A stretch of 64,000 bases of DNA, from NCBI RefSeq assembly GCF_000516985.1, contig NW_006917098.1:930001-994000 (forward strand), given 5' to 3'. Every line of letters starts with the position of its first letter. Position 1 is the stretch's first letter. Shown here one piece after another: positions 33,520 through 47,193 of this stretch. Under the pieces are notes generated by a model that was not told the DNA's origin, searched no databases, and worked only from the letters and a program-made list of their open reading frames with translations. The position numbers and the translations under genes were made by a program. Origin of the DNA: Pestalotiopsis fici W106-1. Taxonomy: Eukaryota; Ascomycota; Sordariomycetes; Amphisphaeriales; Sporocadaceae.

Positions 33520-34861
33520 GTTGCATGGTTGATGCAAGTTATGATGGCATGCCTATGCCAAGCGAGCGAATGAATGAAAGTATTATCTCAACTGGGGGCA
33601 AATGAAAGGAAACTTTTCTCACTCTCTCTTCTTTCTTGGCGGTCCAGAACTTCCTTTGGAGCGCAGAACCTGGAAAAGAGTGAAAGCAAACAGTCTAGAG
33701 GAGCAGAGAACCTGCTCCAGGGGGCAATTGGTTTACCTTAAGGCACATCTGGGTAGAGAGTCTTCCAAGCTGACCCAGAGAGAGGGCTGCATCATCCATA
33801 TTGAGCGGCCCACCTGCCCGCTCGCCGATATTAAACGGGGAGGAAGCCTTGGGAATGCCCATGTGCCAAATTGTTCGGTCGCCTGATGCCTGAATGGAAG
33901 ACGGAAAGGCCGGGGGGGTGGTGGAAAGTGGGAACATGGACATGGGCAAAAGACGTGTCTCTAAGCCTTTCGCTGTTTATGCCTCCGCAGTGGCTCTGTT
34001 GTGTTTTTCTTCCCACTCGTCTGTTTTCTGCAGGAACGTTGCTGCTTCGTCTTGATTGCCCATCCCCATGAGTTTACTGGCGTCTTGGCATATACTAGGT
34101 GCCCTGGCTTGGGGTTGGCCAGTGTTAGCCGGGCGCGCGTCGATCACCCTTATCGGACTGCCGAATGCAGGGGTGGCGCTGACGGGCTTCCCTATACAAT
34201 CTTAATGTGACGGCTATAACTCTGGCTTTCCACTTCCGTCACTTAAAACCGAACACATGCTCGTCTTGGCTTGTGTAATCATGCTTTTCAATTGGACCTA
34301 TGTCCTTGTGAAAGCCTTATTCCGCTTTTTTACCAAGTATATTGTCAATGAAATAGAGAAAAAGAAAATAAAAATATTACTTCGGAACCATCAGCTCCGC
34401 TGCCCTCCGATGGCTCCCTCTTCTATGCTGGGCCGCTTTTGATGACGAACAGGCTAATGGCGCATGCATCGCTGATGCGCGCGGCTCTTGAGAACGGCTA
34501 CCAGTTCGCAACGATGAACTAAACAGGGAAACTTCAGTTGATTGATTTTATGGAGTCCGGCAGATTAAGGTTGTAGATCGAATATATTAAATCTACCGTT
34601 TCATTTCTATTTCATCTGGATGATCACCCTCAACCACTTTATACAAATCGCAAAAAGTGCCGAGCGAGATACCGTAATGCTTATTCAACTATCTGTCACT
34701 ATCTCACTTATCAAAGTAGCATATCTTTCGGTAGATCATGGAATCGAGGTTTTTAGCTGAGATATTATTTGCAATCTATCAACGCCAATAAGACATGTTA
34801 CCTGATAATGCGATCGAGAAATAGGAACAAAAAGACAACACCTAAATCTGTATACCCTAAT
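33520..34861. other. Intergenic between ABC transporter and hydrolase
   Basis: The left half is the transporter promoter; the right half is AT-rich and becomes the hydrolase 3' flank. Short frames on both strands have no motif. No gene is seen. Confidence 0.6.
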
Positions 34862-35837
34862 CTATTCGTCATTGGCTCCCGTGGCCTCTGTGATCATGTT
34901 TCTCACCACATCACCCAGCTCCTTGATAACGGCTGCATCTCTCGGCAGGGTATGTCCCTTGCCGTGGTCAAACATGTAAGCGATATCAGGGTCGCAAGCA
35001 TTGTACAATGCCAAGGAGCCACCCACGTACGGGTCCAGCGATCCGACTATAGATGACTTATCAGTATACAATACTTTTGACAACCTTTGCAGAAAATGAT
35101 ATGAATAAAATTGACTCACTGATGTGGCACGAGTGAATGTCAATCATGGTGTCGGTCTCATCAGATAGGACCATGGCAAAAGTCTGCGGGTCCAGAGGTG
35201 GCCACCCAGCAAAGAAGATGGCGCACTTGATCATGGGCTCGTAGCCCTCGAGCTGCTTCCTCCTCTGCTCGGCCAAGAGCAAGGTTCCCGCCATGGTGGC
35301 ACCCTCAGAGTATCCAATGATGCCCTCGAAAGGGCCTTCTTCCTCCATGATCTTGAACAGGAACTGGATGGCGCTAATGGTGCTCAACACGCAGCTGGCG
35401 ACGCCCTCCTTCATGAGCTCGCGCATGGTTTCCTCTGGCGTGTCGCACTCGGGGAAGTCGCGGATGCGCGAGAGGGGATCGGTCTCCTCGCTCGTCTTGT
35501 CATCGGGCTCGATGAAGCGGTAGTATGGAGGCTTGCCGAAGAAGTCTTCGAAGCCCTTTGGAGGGACCGCCTCGCATGGCGCATCGATGAAGCGAAACTC
35601 GGCAGAGTTGTCAGAAGTCAACTCCTTGACGAGAGGCGCTGTGAGAAAAGTTACATGTCAGCCTCATTTTCAACATGATGAGCAAAACTGGATTCTTGTT
35701 TTTGTAAGGTGTCGTACCTAGCTGCACCTTGAATTTCTGGGGACCCGGTTAGTATAAGTAGATCCATATTTTCCAATGACGTGATTTCATCTTACCTCCG
35801 CACTGCCATACGCACCGGGTAGACAGAGGAACTTCAT
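34862..35837 (-). CDS. FSH1-family serine hydrolase (LovG-like), 254 aa
   Basis: Four exons, 35837-35796, 35736-35718, 35638-35120 and 35046-34862, close in frame to 254 residues, including a 19-nt second exon. MKFLCLPGAYGSAE is the typical beginning of the FSH1/DUF341 alpha/beta hydrolases (PF03959). Further marks are FRFIDAPCEAVPP, YYRFIEPDD, the nucleophile Ser131 in GIIGYSEGATMAG, KCAIFFAGWPP, and a C-terminal His in HGKGHTLPRD. No signal peptide is present, so it is cytosolic. Members next to reducing PKS genes, such as LovG, hydrolyse the finished chain from the synthase; others are general esterases. It lies 3.3 kb from the PKS, transcribed away from it. The PKS lacks its own thioesterase, so a release role is a reasonable inference. 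Confidence 0.88.
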
Positions 35838-38800
35838 GTTGGATGGGTATAGTATAGTATGGCAGTATAGATCGCAGAACACAATTGGAAGAAAGAAACA
35901 AGATTGCTTGGAAGGTCAAGTCGGGATGAAAGTGGCCAAGCTGCAGGAGAGTGCCGACTACCGAGCTGAAAGGTAAAAATCAACAAGTGAGGGAACGGCA
36001 GATTGGTGAAGCGATATTCAGCTTCATCCTCAGCTCAAATGTTGCGACGGGGAGGTCCTTTCGATATGTACAGTCACATGCACGTGTAAACATGAAGCTG
36101 GGGCAAGGGGTACCGGGTCAGATAATGCTGCCTATGTAGGTACTAGGTTATCTATGTATGTTTCTAGTAGGTAAGAGGTAAGTGGCAGATTGAGAAATAA
36201 AGTCTAATAAAGAAACGGTGTCTTCAAGTCATAGCAGTGCAATCAATCTATCTCGAAATCTTTTTGTTTTCTTGGTTTCAATGACCGAATTGGCGCAAAG
36301 CCGCCCACTCATTGCACCTGCGAGTTTTGCCTGAAATGATTTGAGTATACCAATTTTGGTAGGGGCCTACCTGTAGTCTAGATTTCCCGCGTCCAAACTT
36401 GGGCAGGTAAGCGGGCGTAAGCGGACCTAGCAGTTGGAAAACAGAATGTGGAGACGACCCCGTTACACGGATTAGGGAGGGTACTTGACTCCCTTGTGTC
36501 AGATTGTCGAAACATGAGGTACGGGCGGCGAGGGAGGGCCAGATGGGAAGTACCGACGGTTTGAGGTATAGGGAGAAGGCAGTGACTAGTAGACAGCCAG
36601 TCATATTGTTCAAACAAGTTTTGGTGCGGTGGAAATAAAATACGAATTGCTGGTGATCGACCATGTCAGACAAGTCGAGGTCGAATCAAGGACTTTGTTT
36701 CCGGGGTTCGCGCCGAGACTGGTAAGTGTGGTGAGGCTCTGTTTTGCTCGTGAGCTTGTGTGGGTGGGTCTTAGCGAGTCTGGGAGGGGAGCGGGTGGCC
36801 GGCCGCCTGCGATTAGGGGATTAGCACCGCGACGCCCCCCGGCCGCACTCAATCGGAAGGTGACAAGACCAGACTTGGGACGGTTAAGCAACCAAAGAAA
36901 AGGGCATGGGGATGCGGGCGAAATGAAAGATGAGGAATGAACAAATGGAGGATCGATGGTGAGGGTGCATACCAAGGTAGATTGGAAGAAGAAAGAAGGA
37001 ATATTGTTTGTACATGATACATGTGATAACATCAATCTGATATTATATTTTAATTCTCTTGCAATTTGGATGCTTTTTGAATGTCACTGTACCTACACCT
37101 ACTGAGCATCAACTCGACGATCTCTCCCCTGCGAACCACGGGAACGTACGATTAGGTTGCCGAGTTGTCGACGGCAAACGGGACGATCATTTCAAATCAC
37201 TGCCTATCGGACTGGCCAAGCAATCTCGAGGATGTTTAATTTGTGATTGACACCAATGCGATGTACATGATTGTGATAGCAATTTGGTATCTACCGGTCC
37301 TGGATAATGTAAAGATAGGTAACGTAGCCACTAAAACCACCTAAAAATCATAGTGCCCTCGGCGGTCCCCACCCCCACAAACGGGCTTCTGGCCGCCAAG
37401 TACCGACAACCGTCACCGAGGAGCGCGGCCGGCTAGATTGCGTGTGTCGGGTACCGCAGGACCCAGCCATGGAGCCTGGAACTACCTGTGACTGTGACGT
37501 GCCTTGCAATCATTGAGGTCCAGTCAATCACTCAGCAGCCCGGCCCCCATGCCATGTCCATTAATGCTCTATCTCAATGTATCTCACACTCGCTTTTACT
37601 GTGTACTGAGAGGAGGAAGGAACGATTGATTGATTCCCGTAGCTGAGAAAGTAGCGAAATGCACTCGCCAAACCGTGCACCCGTCAATTGATTGATTTGC
37701 CCCAGCCCTCAACTTTCTCTGCTCCGTACCTACTACCTCTCCGTCCCCACTCCACCAAAAAAAGGCGAGGCGAGACAAGACGAGACGAAACGAGATGCAT
37801 GGAAGCTTTTCTTTCACCACCCTTCCAAATCTTCTCTTCCTCTTCGCAACCATCTCCATTCACATGTAAACCCGAACGCCAGATCATGCATGCAAAGTCC
37901 GTCCGGGCCTTCGCTTTTTCGAACCCAGGACTTACCTTTATGGAAACCGTCGACTGCACCATCTGTCATACGATTCATTCAATTGCGACCCAATGTGTCC
38001 AAAACTCCCTGTCTGTTATCAGCAGCGTTGCGCCGTACCTCTTTGCCAAGCCGCACCACGCCTCCACTACTTTGCACAAGCGACCGCTCTCGTTATCTTG
38101 ATGTCACAGGTTATCTGGTACGGTGACATGGCCATTGCATCCATACTGCTTATTATGGTTACAGTCTCTTCGTCGCGCGGGTACATACCGAACCACTATG
38201 GTTAATACGCCAAGCTCACTCTCGATCAATCTGGCTCGTCTACATGCTTCTTTGCCTTTGAGCTTGATTGGTTGTGGGGAGACAGACTAGCTGTATAACA
38301 AAAAGCAACTATAGAGTTGATCCTGATCACAACATATCGCACCCCTGGCTCGTCGGCAACCAATGCAGCCAATCGCAGTTGCGGTGCCTCTCGACCCCTG
38401 CACGTTGGATTTATATGCGCAGACAGCGGGCCTACACTGCCTACACGCACCATGGACCAACAAAGCCCACTGCACTCGTCCTGGTCATTTTCAAGGGGGG
38501 CAATGATGATGGATGGGATATGCCTCTCGGTTAATGTAATCATCCATGGAGATACCACATGCATCCCGGCACTGCAACTCTAAAACTTGTGGGCATCTCG
38601 AACAATTCTATACCTCCGGCTGTCCGCAACCTTTTTGACCTCTTGCCGGAATCGGGCTCCAGCTCCGGCGTTTTGATGTCATGCCTTAAGCGGCTCCCCA
38701 AAGAGGCTGCCTTTGGAGCCCATGCTGCAGGTACCTGAGTTTGATGTCCTCGAGAAATAGAGTGAAGCCAATGAATCGCACGTGGCCAATCGCAGCACAT

Positions 38801-39178
38801 GGTGGGTTTTCGTCTCATTCGTCTCTCGCACGCCAAGACTACTACTGCTCCCGATACACTCGACCAAGCATCACAGGGTCGCCGCCTCTATGATCACACA
38901 CGGTCCAAAGCCACTGCTCCCTTCCCTTTCTGAGCTCGGAGAGATTTACCCATTTTCCCGACCACAAGGACCCCAGGACATTGGTAGTCAATCCTTTGGC
39001 GCCTGCCATATACAGAGATAAAGGGGTCCATGTCCAGCCAAGCCGGACAGCTACCGACCCACAAGCTGAATGCCATATAAGTTTCTATATTTCACTTCAA
39101 TGTCGTGATCAAGAGGCTTTTCTCTTCCAAACCAACATATCACTCGTTCAAAAAACAAACTATAGAGAGACTGCAGCT
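35838..39178. other. Divergent intergenic region, 3.3 kb, between hydrolase and PKS
   Basis: No gene is supported. TAGGTA-type short repeats occur at 36130-36180. GC-rich sequence around 36770-36850 gives spurious open frames on both strands. Imperfect 5-bp repeats of the ACGAG kind lie at 37765-37794. The final 100 bp hold a TATA-like element. The region could carry shared cluster regulation for hydrolase and PKS. Confidence 0.55.
39075..39081 (+). promoter_or_regulatory. TATA-like element of the PKS gene
   Basis: ATATAAG lies about 100 bp upstream of the ATG at 39179, followed by a C/A-rich leader. It is the only TATA-like element at suitable spacing. Confidence 0.4.
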
Positions 39179-42100
39179 ATGGCGCCAACAGCCACCAACG
39201 GCGAGGGTGCCACAAGCACAGTGAACGACCTGACGATTCGAGTCGCCTCTCAAGCCAATGGCCACACCAACGGCGAGGTCAATGGCCATGCCAGCGAGAT
39301 GACCAATGGTACGACAAATGGACACCTGAGCGAGGCATCGACTCAGGGCCCTCCAACACCCACCACCCCCTCGACGCCGACATCGTCACGACCGACACCT
39401 CCACAGATGCCCATTGCCATTGTTGGCATGTCTTGTCGCCTGCCTGGTCATGTTGCCACACCTGGAGAGTTTTGGGAGATGTTGGCGAGAGCTCGGAGTG
39501 GTTACTCCACGATCCCTGAGGAAAGGTTCAACGTTGCGCCCTTCCACCACCCAAATCCCGGAAAGGCTGGCTGTGCCAATCCTATTGGTGGCCACTTTTT
39601 GGACTTTGATCTCGAGTCTTTCGATGCTCCCTTTTTCAGTCTGACAGAGAAGGAGGCTATATCGATGGATCCTCAGCAACGTTTGTTGCTGGAGGGAACC
39701 TTTGAGGCTCTGGAGCACGCTGGTATCCCCAAGCAATCCATCGTGGCCAAGGACGTCGGTGTGTTCATCGGAGGATCCTTTCCAGAGTACGAGTCGCATC
39801 TATTCCGTGACTCTGACACAATCCCTATGCATCAGGCGACAGGTATGTTGAGAACCCACAAAATGCTATGATGATTATAGTGCTGATAACTTTCTAGGCT
39901 GTGCATATGGAATGCAGTCAAACAGAATTTCTCATTTCTTTGACCTCAAGGGTCCCAGTTTCACTTCAGATACCGCTTGTTCTTCCAGTTTAGTTGCATT
40001 GCATTTGGCGTGCCAGAGTCTACGGACCGGGGAGTCCAGCATGGCAATCACGGGAGGTTGTCATCTCAACATGCTTCCTGAGTTTTACATTTCCTTCGCT
40101 AAGTCTAGGTCAGCGTCTTTGGGAACTCCTTTTCCCCTTTTGACATGAGCTCACATCTCTTTTACAGACTTTTCTCGGATTCGGGCAGATCTTATTCATT
40201 CGACAATAGAGGAACCGGATTCGGTCGTGGCGAAGGCTGCGGCGTTGTAATTCTGAAGCCGCTGGACCAGGCTATGAAGGATGGAGACCATGTAAAAGCT
40301 ATCATTGCCGGAAGCGGTATCAACCAAGACGGAAGAACCCCTGGTATCACCATGCCCTGCGGTATCGCACAGAGTAAGTCTTTTCCAGGATAGAAACCAC
40401 CCCAGTACATCCAGGCATGACACTGACTTGTTCCTTGCAGGGGATTTGATGAAGCAAGTGTACGACAATGCTGGCCTGGACCCCAAAGACGTCGGTTTCG
40501 TTGAAGCCCACGGAACGGGCACAAGAGTCGGTGACCCCATTGAGGCGACTGCCCTCCACGACATCTTTGGCGACCGGGGTGCTAGAGATCCGCTTTTCCT
40601 GGGATCGCTCAAGTCCAACATTGGACACTTGGAGGGTGCATCTGGTATCGTGGCTGTCATCAAGGCCGCTATGATGTTGGAGCGCGGTTTCGTCCTGCCC
40701 AACTACGACTTCAAAGTACCTAACCCCAAGATTCCTTGGAAGCAATGGAACTACAAGGTCCCCGTCACACAGAGGCCATGGCCCCGAAACAAGAAACTCA
40801 TCAGCGTCAACAACTTTGGTTTTGGCGGTACAAATGCCCACGTCGTACTTGAAAAGGTCCCCTTTGCAACTAGAGCTGTTAAGGATGACGCAGACCTCAA
40901 TGACGATAACCCTGGCCGCAAGCTGTTTGTCTTCTCGGCGAACGACAAGAACACACTTGAAACTGTCCTGAAGAACTTGGTTGTCTACTTGGAGCAGAGA
41001 CCAGAGATGTTCCAGAAGGACTTGATGGGCAACTTTGCCTACACACTATGCCAGCGCAGATCGCTCCTGCAACACAGAGTGGCAATCTCAGCACAGAGAT
41101 CTTTTGACCTGATTGAGACCATCTCTTCTGGCAACTACAGCGCCGGAAAGGAGGGTGACGCGCTACGAATTGGTTTCATTTTCACTGGACAAGGTGCCCA
41201 ATGGTACGGCATGGGTCGCGAGCTGTACGAGCAGTACCCCATCTTCAAGAACGCACTCGACCGTGCAGATGCTGTCCTGAAGTCCATTGGCGCCTCCTGG
41301 TCCCTGGTTGAGGAGCTGAGCAAGGACGAAAAGACCAGCCAGGTCGGTGCCGCCCACATCAGCCAGCCTTCGTGCACAGCTGTGCAACTGGCTTTGGTTG
41401 ATCTGCTGCGCTCCTGGGGTATCTACCCCGAGGCTGTGGCCGGTCACTCTAGCGGTGAAATCGGTGCCGCCTATGCCGCCGGTATTGTGGACTTTGACTC
41501 TGGTATGGAGATTGCATACCACCGTGGAAGACTCATCCCCGTCCTCAAGGAGAGATATCCTGACCTCCGCGGCTCCATGATGGCCGTTGGCGGTAGTAAG
41601 GAAGAGTTTGAGCCTCTGATCGCCGGTCTCAAGGACGGAGAGGTCAAGATTGCTTGCTACAACTCACCTACCAGTTTGACCATCTCCGGTGATGAGTCCG
41701 GTATTGATGAGCTCAAGAAGATTGTGGATGAGAAGCAGCTGTTCAACCGCAAGCTTTTCGTTGATACTGCTTACCACTCTCACCACATGAACTTGTTGGC
41801 AAAGGACTACCAAGCAGCAATTGGGCACCTCCCTGCTCCTGCTCCTACAAACGTTCGCTACTATTCTTCTCTGCTCCAAAGACAGTGCGACGCATCAGAG
41901 CTCGAGCCCAGCTACTGGGTTCAGAACTTGACCTGCGCTGTAGGATTCAGCGAGGCTGTCAAGGGCATGCTCGCACCTATTGGCGAGCACCGAACTGGTG
42001 TCAACATGCTGATTGAGCTTGGTCCTCACTCTGCCCTTCAGGGACCTATCAAGCAGATTATGCAGGCTGTTGGCGGTGATGCGCCCAAGGTCCCGTATGC

Positions 42101-45100
42101 TGCCGCCCTTGGCAGGAAGAAGGACGCTGTTGAGACGGCTCTGGCTCTTGCGGGCACTTTGTTCACCAAGGGATACACCCTCGACTTTGATGCCATCAAC
42201 TTCCCCAAGCAGCAAAAGACGCCACCTCAGTTGTTGACTGACTTGCCACGATACCCATGGAACAAGTCGACCAAGTACTGGCACGACTCCAGATTAACGC
42301 AGAAGCACAAGCACCGCAGTGCCCCACGCAACGATATTCTGGGAACTGTTGCACACTACTCCAACGATCTAGAGCCGACGTGGCGAAACATTGTTCGCCT
42401 CGAAGATCTCCCTTGGCTTGAGCACCACAAGGTTCAGTCTCTGACTGTTTTCCCCATGTCTGGATTCATTGCCATGGCCATTGAGGCTGCTGCCCAGAGA
42501 GCGGCCGCTGCCGAGACAGCCTTTGACAAGTACCAGCTGCGCGATGTCACTGTCGTTGCTCCACTCGTCATCCCTGACGCTGATGTCGAGATGACCACAA
42601 CTCTACGACCCGACCAGGAGAGCACCCAAGGTACTTGGGACGAGTTCCGCATCTGCTCGTGGAGCAAGACTCAAGGCTGGAAGGAGCACTGCAAGGGATT
42701 CATTGCGGTCGAGAACCACGAGTCCAACGGTGTCGATGACTCAAGATGTGCCAAGGAGGCCGAGACACGCGTCAAGTCCACCATTGCCGCTGTTGAAGCT
42801 GCTGCCTCTGCTTCAGTCTCAGCAGACAAGCTCTATGATACCCTGAATGAGCTTGGTGTGGGTTACGGTACAACATTCCAAGGTCTGAGCAAGGTCACCG
42901 CCAGCAATGACTGCTCCAAGGCTGAGTTGGTCGTTCCTGACATTGCCAAGGAGATGCCCAACCACTACGTGACACAGGCTGTCCTTCAGCCCGCATTCCT
43001 CGAGTCACTCATTTCCATGTACTGGCCCATTGCCGACGGCGGTCACAACGCTCTCGACACTATCTACTTGCCTTCCGCAGTTGAGCGCATCACAGTCTCC
43101 AAGAAGATCACTGAGGCGACGCAGGAGCCCGGAAAGGTACTCAATGCCTACTCTCAGGGTCAATTCTCTACCGACGCGCCCAAGTCTACCAAGATTGCCA
43201 TGTTTGTCACATCCAAGGACGAGCCATCGGAGCCTCTTATCGCCATTGAAGATCTCACAATCTCGCCAATTATCGACCATGAGGCTACTTCTGAGGAAGA
43301 GCACAAGGAGCTCTGCTTCAAGATGGACTGGGAGCCCGTTTTGGAGTCGGAGCCCGCCGAGCCACCAAAGCCCACTGAGGCTGAGGTGATCATTGTCCAC
43401 TCTAACACACCCCTCCAGGCCAAGGTTGCTACCGACCTAGCGGGAAGCATTGAGAAGCTCACAGGCAAAATGCCGCAAATGACCACCTTGCTCTCTGCCC
43501 CAGACGCTGAGGGCAAATTGGCCATCTTCCTGCCTGAGGTTGAGAAGTCCCTCCTCTCCAACATCAGGTCCAATGAGTTCGAGGCACTCCAGACTATTCT
43601 GACCAAGGTTCAGGGTGCACTCTGGGTTGTCCGGGGAGCCTATGACAATGCTACCTCGCCAGACATGAACATGATCACGGGAATGAGCAGAACCATTCGC
43701 TCAGAGACTCTGCTGCCATTCGCTACACTTGATCTCGATGGCCGCTCGCCTCTCGAGGCTGACTCTGTTACGGAGGCTGTCCTAAAGGTCTTCCAGGCTG
43801 TTTTCAGTAAGGACAGTCCATCCAACGGTGAGATGGAATTCTCTCAGCGTGGTGGAAAGTTCTTCACTCCCCGCATCATCAACGACCCCGAGATGAACGC
43901 CATTGTCCACCAGGAGACTGCTTCCGCCGCACTTCAGCCTACTCCTTTCAGTCAGGGTGATAGATCTCTGAAGCTGAAGATTGGCAACATTGGGGCTCTT
44001 GAGACGCTGCACTTTGTTGATGATGAGAGCAAGGAGGAGCCTCTGAATGCCGAGGACATTGAGATTGAAGTCAAGGCAATCGGTCTCAACCACCGTGATC
44101 TCACTGCTGCTCACGGCAAGCTGGCTACCGATGACTTTGGTGTCGAGGCCAGTGGTATTGTCACCAAGATCGGTAACAAGGTGACCAACCTAAAGGTCGG
44201 TGATCGCGTTGCCGCCATGACCCAGGGTGGCTTTGCTACCAGCACCCGCACCAAGGCCACCTTCGCCTTCAAGATGCCCAACGACATGTCTTTTGAGACT
44301 GGTGCTTCCCTGCCTCTGGCTTACAGCACGGCTTACTACTCCTTGATCGAGCTTGGTCGCCTCCAAGAGGACGAAAGTGTCCTGATCCACGCTGCTGCTC
44401 GTGCCGTGGGTCAAGCTGCAATCTCTCTTGCGCAGATGATTGGCGCTGAGGTCTTTGTTACCGTTGGCAGTGCCGAAAAGAAGGAAGCCTTGATGGAGCA
44501 GTACAATATCCCCGAGGACCACATCTTCTACAGCCGCAACAACACCTTTGGCAAATCTCTGCGCCAGGTCACTAATGGCAGCGGTGTTGATGTTGTGCTG
44601 AACTGTCTTGCTGGTGATGCTGTTCGTGAGAGCTGGGACTGCCTGAACAAGTTTGGTCGCCTGATCGACGTCGGTACTCGCATCTCCTCGACCAGCATGA
44701 AGCTTGAGATGGACCAGTTCGAGCAGAACTGCAGTTTCATGACTGTTGACATGATGGCATTGGCTTCCGAGAGACCCAAGCTGTTGCAGCGAGTCCTCGC
44801 CGATGTGTCCAAGCTCATCAAGTACAACAAGGTTGCTGCGCCATCGCCCATCACTACCTTCCCAATTTCACAGGTCGAGACCGCTCTCAAGAGTCTCCAG
44901 AACAGCTCCAATGCTCATGGCAAGCTGGTCGTTGTGCCCCATGCAGACGACATCGTCAAGGTAAGATTTCTGCAAATGAACATTACGTGTATGCAATCAG
45001 CTGACCAGATTCAGGCAACCCCCGCCAAGAAGCCATTGCAGCTTCTCAAGGCCGACGCCACTTACATCCTTATTGGTGGTACCGGTGGTCTGGGACGTAG

Positions 45101-46160
45101 CATGTCCCGATGGATGATCAAGCGTGGAGCCCGCAACCTGGTCCTCGTTTCCCGGTCTGGTTCGGCAACTGGCAAGGTCAAGGAGCTGATCGACGAAGCT
45201 CTCCAGGAAGGTGCCAATGTCGTGGTCCGCCGCTGCGATGTTGCCAACCCGGCTGATGTCGAGGATCTTGTCAACCAGGGTCTTGAGGGCATGCCACCTG
45301 TGCGCGGTCTGATTCACGGTGCCATGGTTCTTCACGATGTGCTCTTTGAGAAGATGACCTTTGACCAGTACACTTCAGTCATCGAGTCCAAGGTGCAGGG
45401 TGGCTGGAACTTCCACAACGCTCTGGTCAATGCCCCGCTTGATTTCTTCGTGGCCATTTCCTCTGTTGCAGGTGCCGTCGGTAACCGTGGTCAAGCAGCC
45501 TATGCTGCTGCCAACTGTTTCCTCAATGCCCTGGTACAGTACCGTCTCGCCAACGGCCTCCCAGCCTCGTCTCTTGACTTGACTGCCATCTCCGACACTG
45601 GTTACTTGGCTGAGGATGCCGAAAAGGCTGCAGAAGTCGCCAAGAACTTGGCTGGTGACTCCATCTGCGAGGCCGAGGTGCTTGCTCTCCTCGGCACCGC
45701 CATCAGTGGCAAGTTGGGCGCCATTTGCAACAACCACACCATTACTGGTATGCGTATCACCCCCGAGCAGCAGCCTTTCTGGACTCAGGATGCCAAGTGC
45801 AAGCACCTGCGCGAGGCTGCTGAAGCTGCCGCTGCCGCCAACGCTGCAGCTGGCGGCAACAAGAACATCTCATGGAACGCTGCTGCCAAGGCAGCCAAGA
45901 CTCTCGAGGAGGCTGAGCAGATTGTCTGCGATGGTCTGGTCGAGAAGTGCGCAGCCGTCATGATGATGGAGAAGGAGGACTTGGACGTTACCCGTGCCTT
46001 GTCGCACTACCCTCTCGACTCTCTCGTCGCCATTGAGATCCGTAACTTCATCACCCGCGAGTTCGAGGCTACCCTTCAAGTTCTGGAGCTCCTCTCCAGT
46101 GGCTCGCTCCAGAGCCTGGCCAAGGGTGTGTGCGTCAAGAGCAAGATGATCAACTTCTGA
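39179..46160 (+). CDS. Highly reducing type I polyketide synthase KS-AT-DH-ER-KR-ACP
   Basis: Five exons, 39179-39842, 39898-40108, 40168-40373, 40441-44960 and 45015-46160, close to 2248 residues. The last intron is 54 nt and open in frame. After an Asn/Gly/Thr-rich leader come KS (Cys249 in DTACSSS, EAHGTGT, SNIGHLEG), AT (FTGQGAQWYGMG, Ser697 in GHSSG), DH (His1023 in LEHHKVQSLTVFPMSGF), ER (VGDRVAAMTQGG, HAAARAVGQAA), KR (GGTGGLG, AISSVAG, Tyr2030 in YAAAN) and ACP (Ser2203 in PLDSLVAIEIRN). There is no C-methyltransferase and no thioesterase. In DH the usual Asp of the second motif is Glu1215 (QPAFLESLI), and YGPxFQ is YGTTFQ, so dehydration may be weak or absent. The ER nucleotide loop has Arg where Gly is common. 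It should build a reduced, unmethylated chain in the cytosol, released perhaps by the nearby FSH1 hydrolase. Confidence 0.93.
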
Positions 46161-47193
46161 TCTCTGTTCCCACTTTCATGAAAAAAAGATTGGTCGAATT
46201 TCCTTTTTGTCATCAACATCTGCACGGAGTCAAACGAGTCCTTCTTTTTTTAGTTATTCATCTCTGCATTATCATTGCATTTGCGCTGGAAGTTTTCGTA
46301 CTGTATATATCTGTTGGATCTTGGATTTGGCATTCTGTACAAACATCCTGTGTCGAAGCACACGTTTACGAATGGTCGAAGTGGGCGAGTCCTCTCGAGT
46401 TGGAAATATTGTGCATCATTGAGTGTATCTAGCTTTGTGGTTATTAGTTATATAGATTTCTGATAAATTTGTTCATGATAGACTACACCTTGTTTCTTTG
46501 ATCGTGATACATTGTTTCAACACGACATTGTCGACCCTCTTCCCACTAGCCGCGGAGTCTTCAGCCATAACGTCGTCGTGCAGCACGGCATGGGGCCGAA
46601 ACCCCAATGTCTTATTATTTTTGCCAAATGATATCCAAGTCATCTTAGCTCATTACATATATGAATTTGGGGCTACTTGCCAAAGACTCGTGCACAGTTT
46701 TATAGGTTGGGCAATGAGCAATGGCGACCACGGTTGGTGGGGAGAGACATCAAGCTGAGGGCTAGAACCAATATCTCCGGCCCGCATCATGCACAACCCC
46801 CTGTATACGGTGTCTGGGTGCGGCATGGCACGACGGCACCTAACGTGAAGCTAACAAATGATTATATAAAATGTAAAGTCTTTGCTAACATTGAAGTGAG
46901 GTAGATGAGGTCTATTTCCCATTCCTCGCTATTTGCCAGACGCTTTTGTTCTTCCTTTCTTGTACAATATCCCTTTTTCTTTTTCCTTTTCCATGACATG
47001 CAAATTACCTCTATAGTATCCAATTGAAAAACATCCGTCATGAAAATGAGACGGAAATCAACAGTTGAGGATCCTGACCACCTTCATCCATCATTAATTA
47101 TCGATGATCCTCCAAGCAAGAGCACGTCGGTGGCCTCCTCAGTACTGCTCCTTACCGCAACGTACCCAGCCGTGCGATGACTCAGGCCCAGGC
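46161..47193. other. Intergenic between convergent PKS and zinc-finger gene
   Basis: 3' flanks of two convergent genes. T-rich sequence directly after the PKS stop. Short frames at 46130-46904 show no motif. No gene is seen. Confidence 0.6.

Noticed and set aside
36629..36940. 103-codon plus-strand frame and its antisense partner
   Set aside because: GC-rich local composition keeps both strands open; no motif, no splice signals, no start context.
40192..40841. Overlapping minus-strand open frames inside the PKS
   Set aside because: They are antisense to conserved KS codons and carry no family motif.
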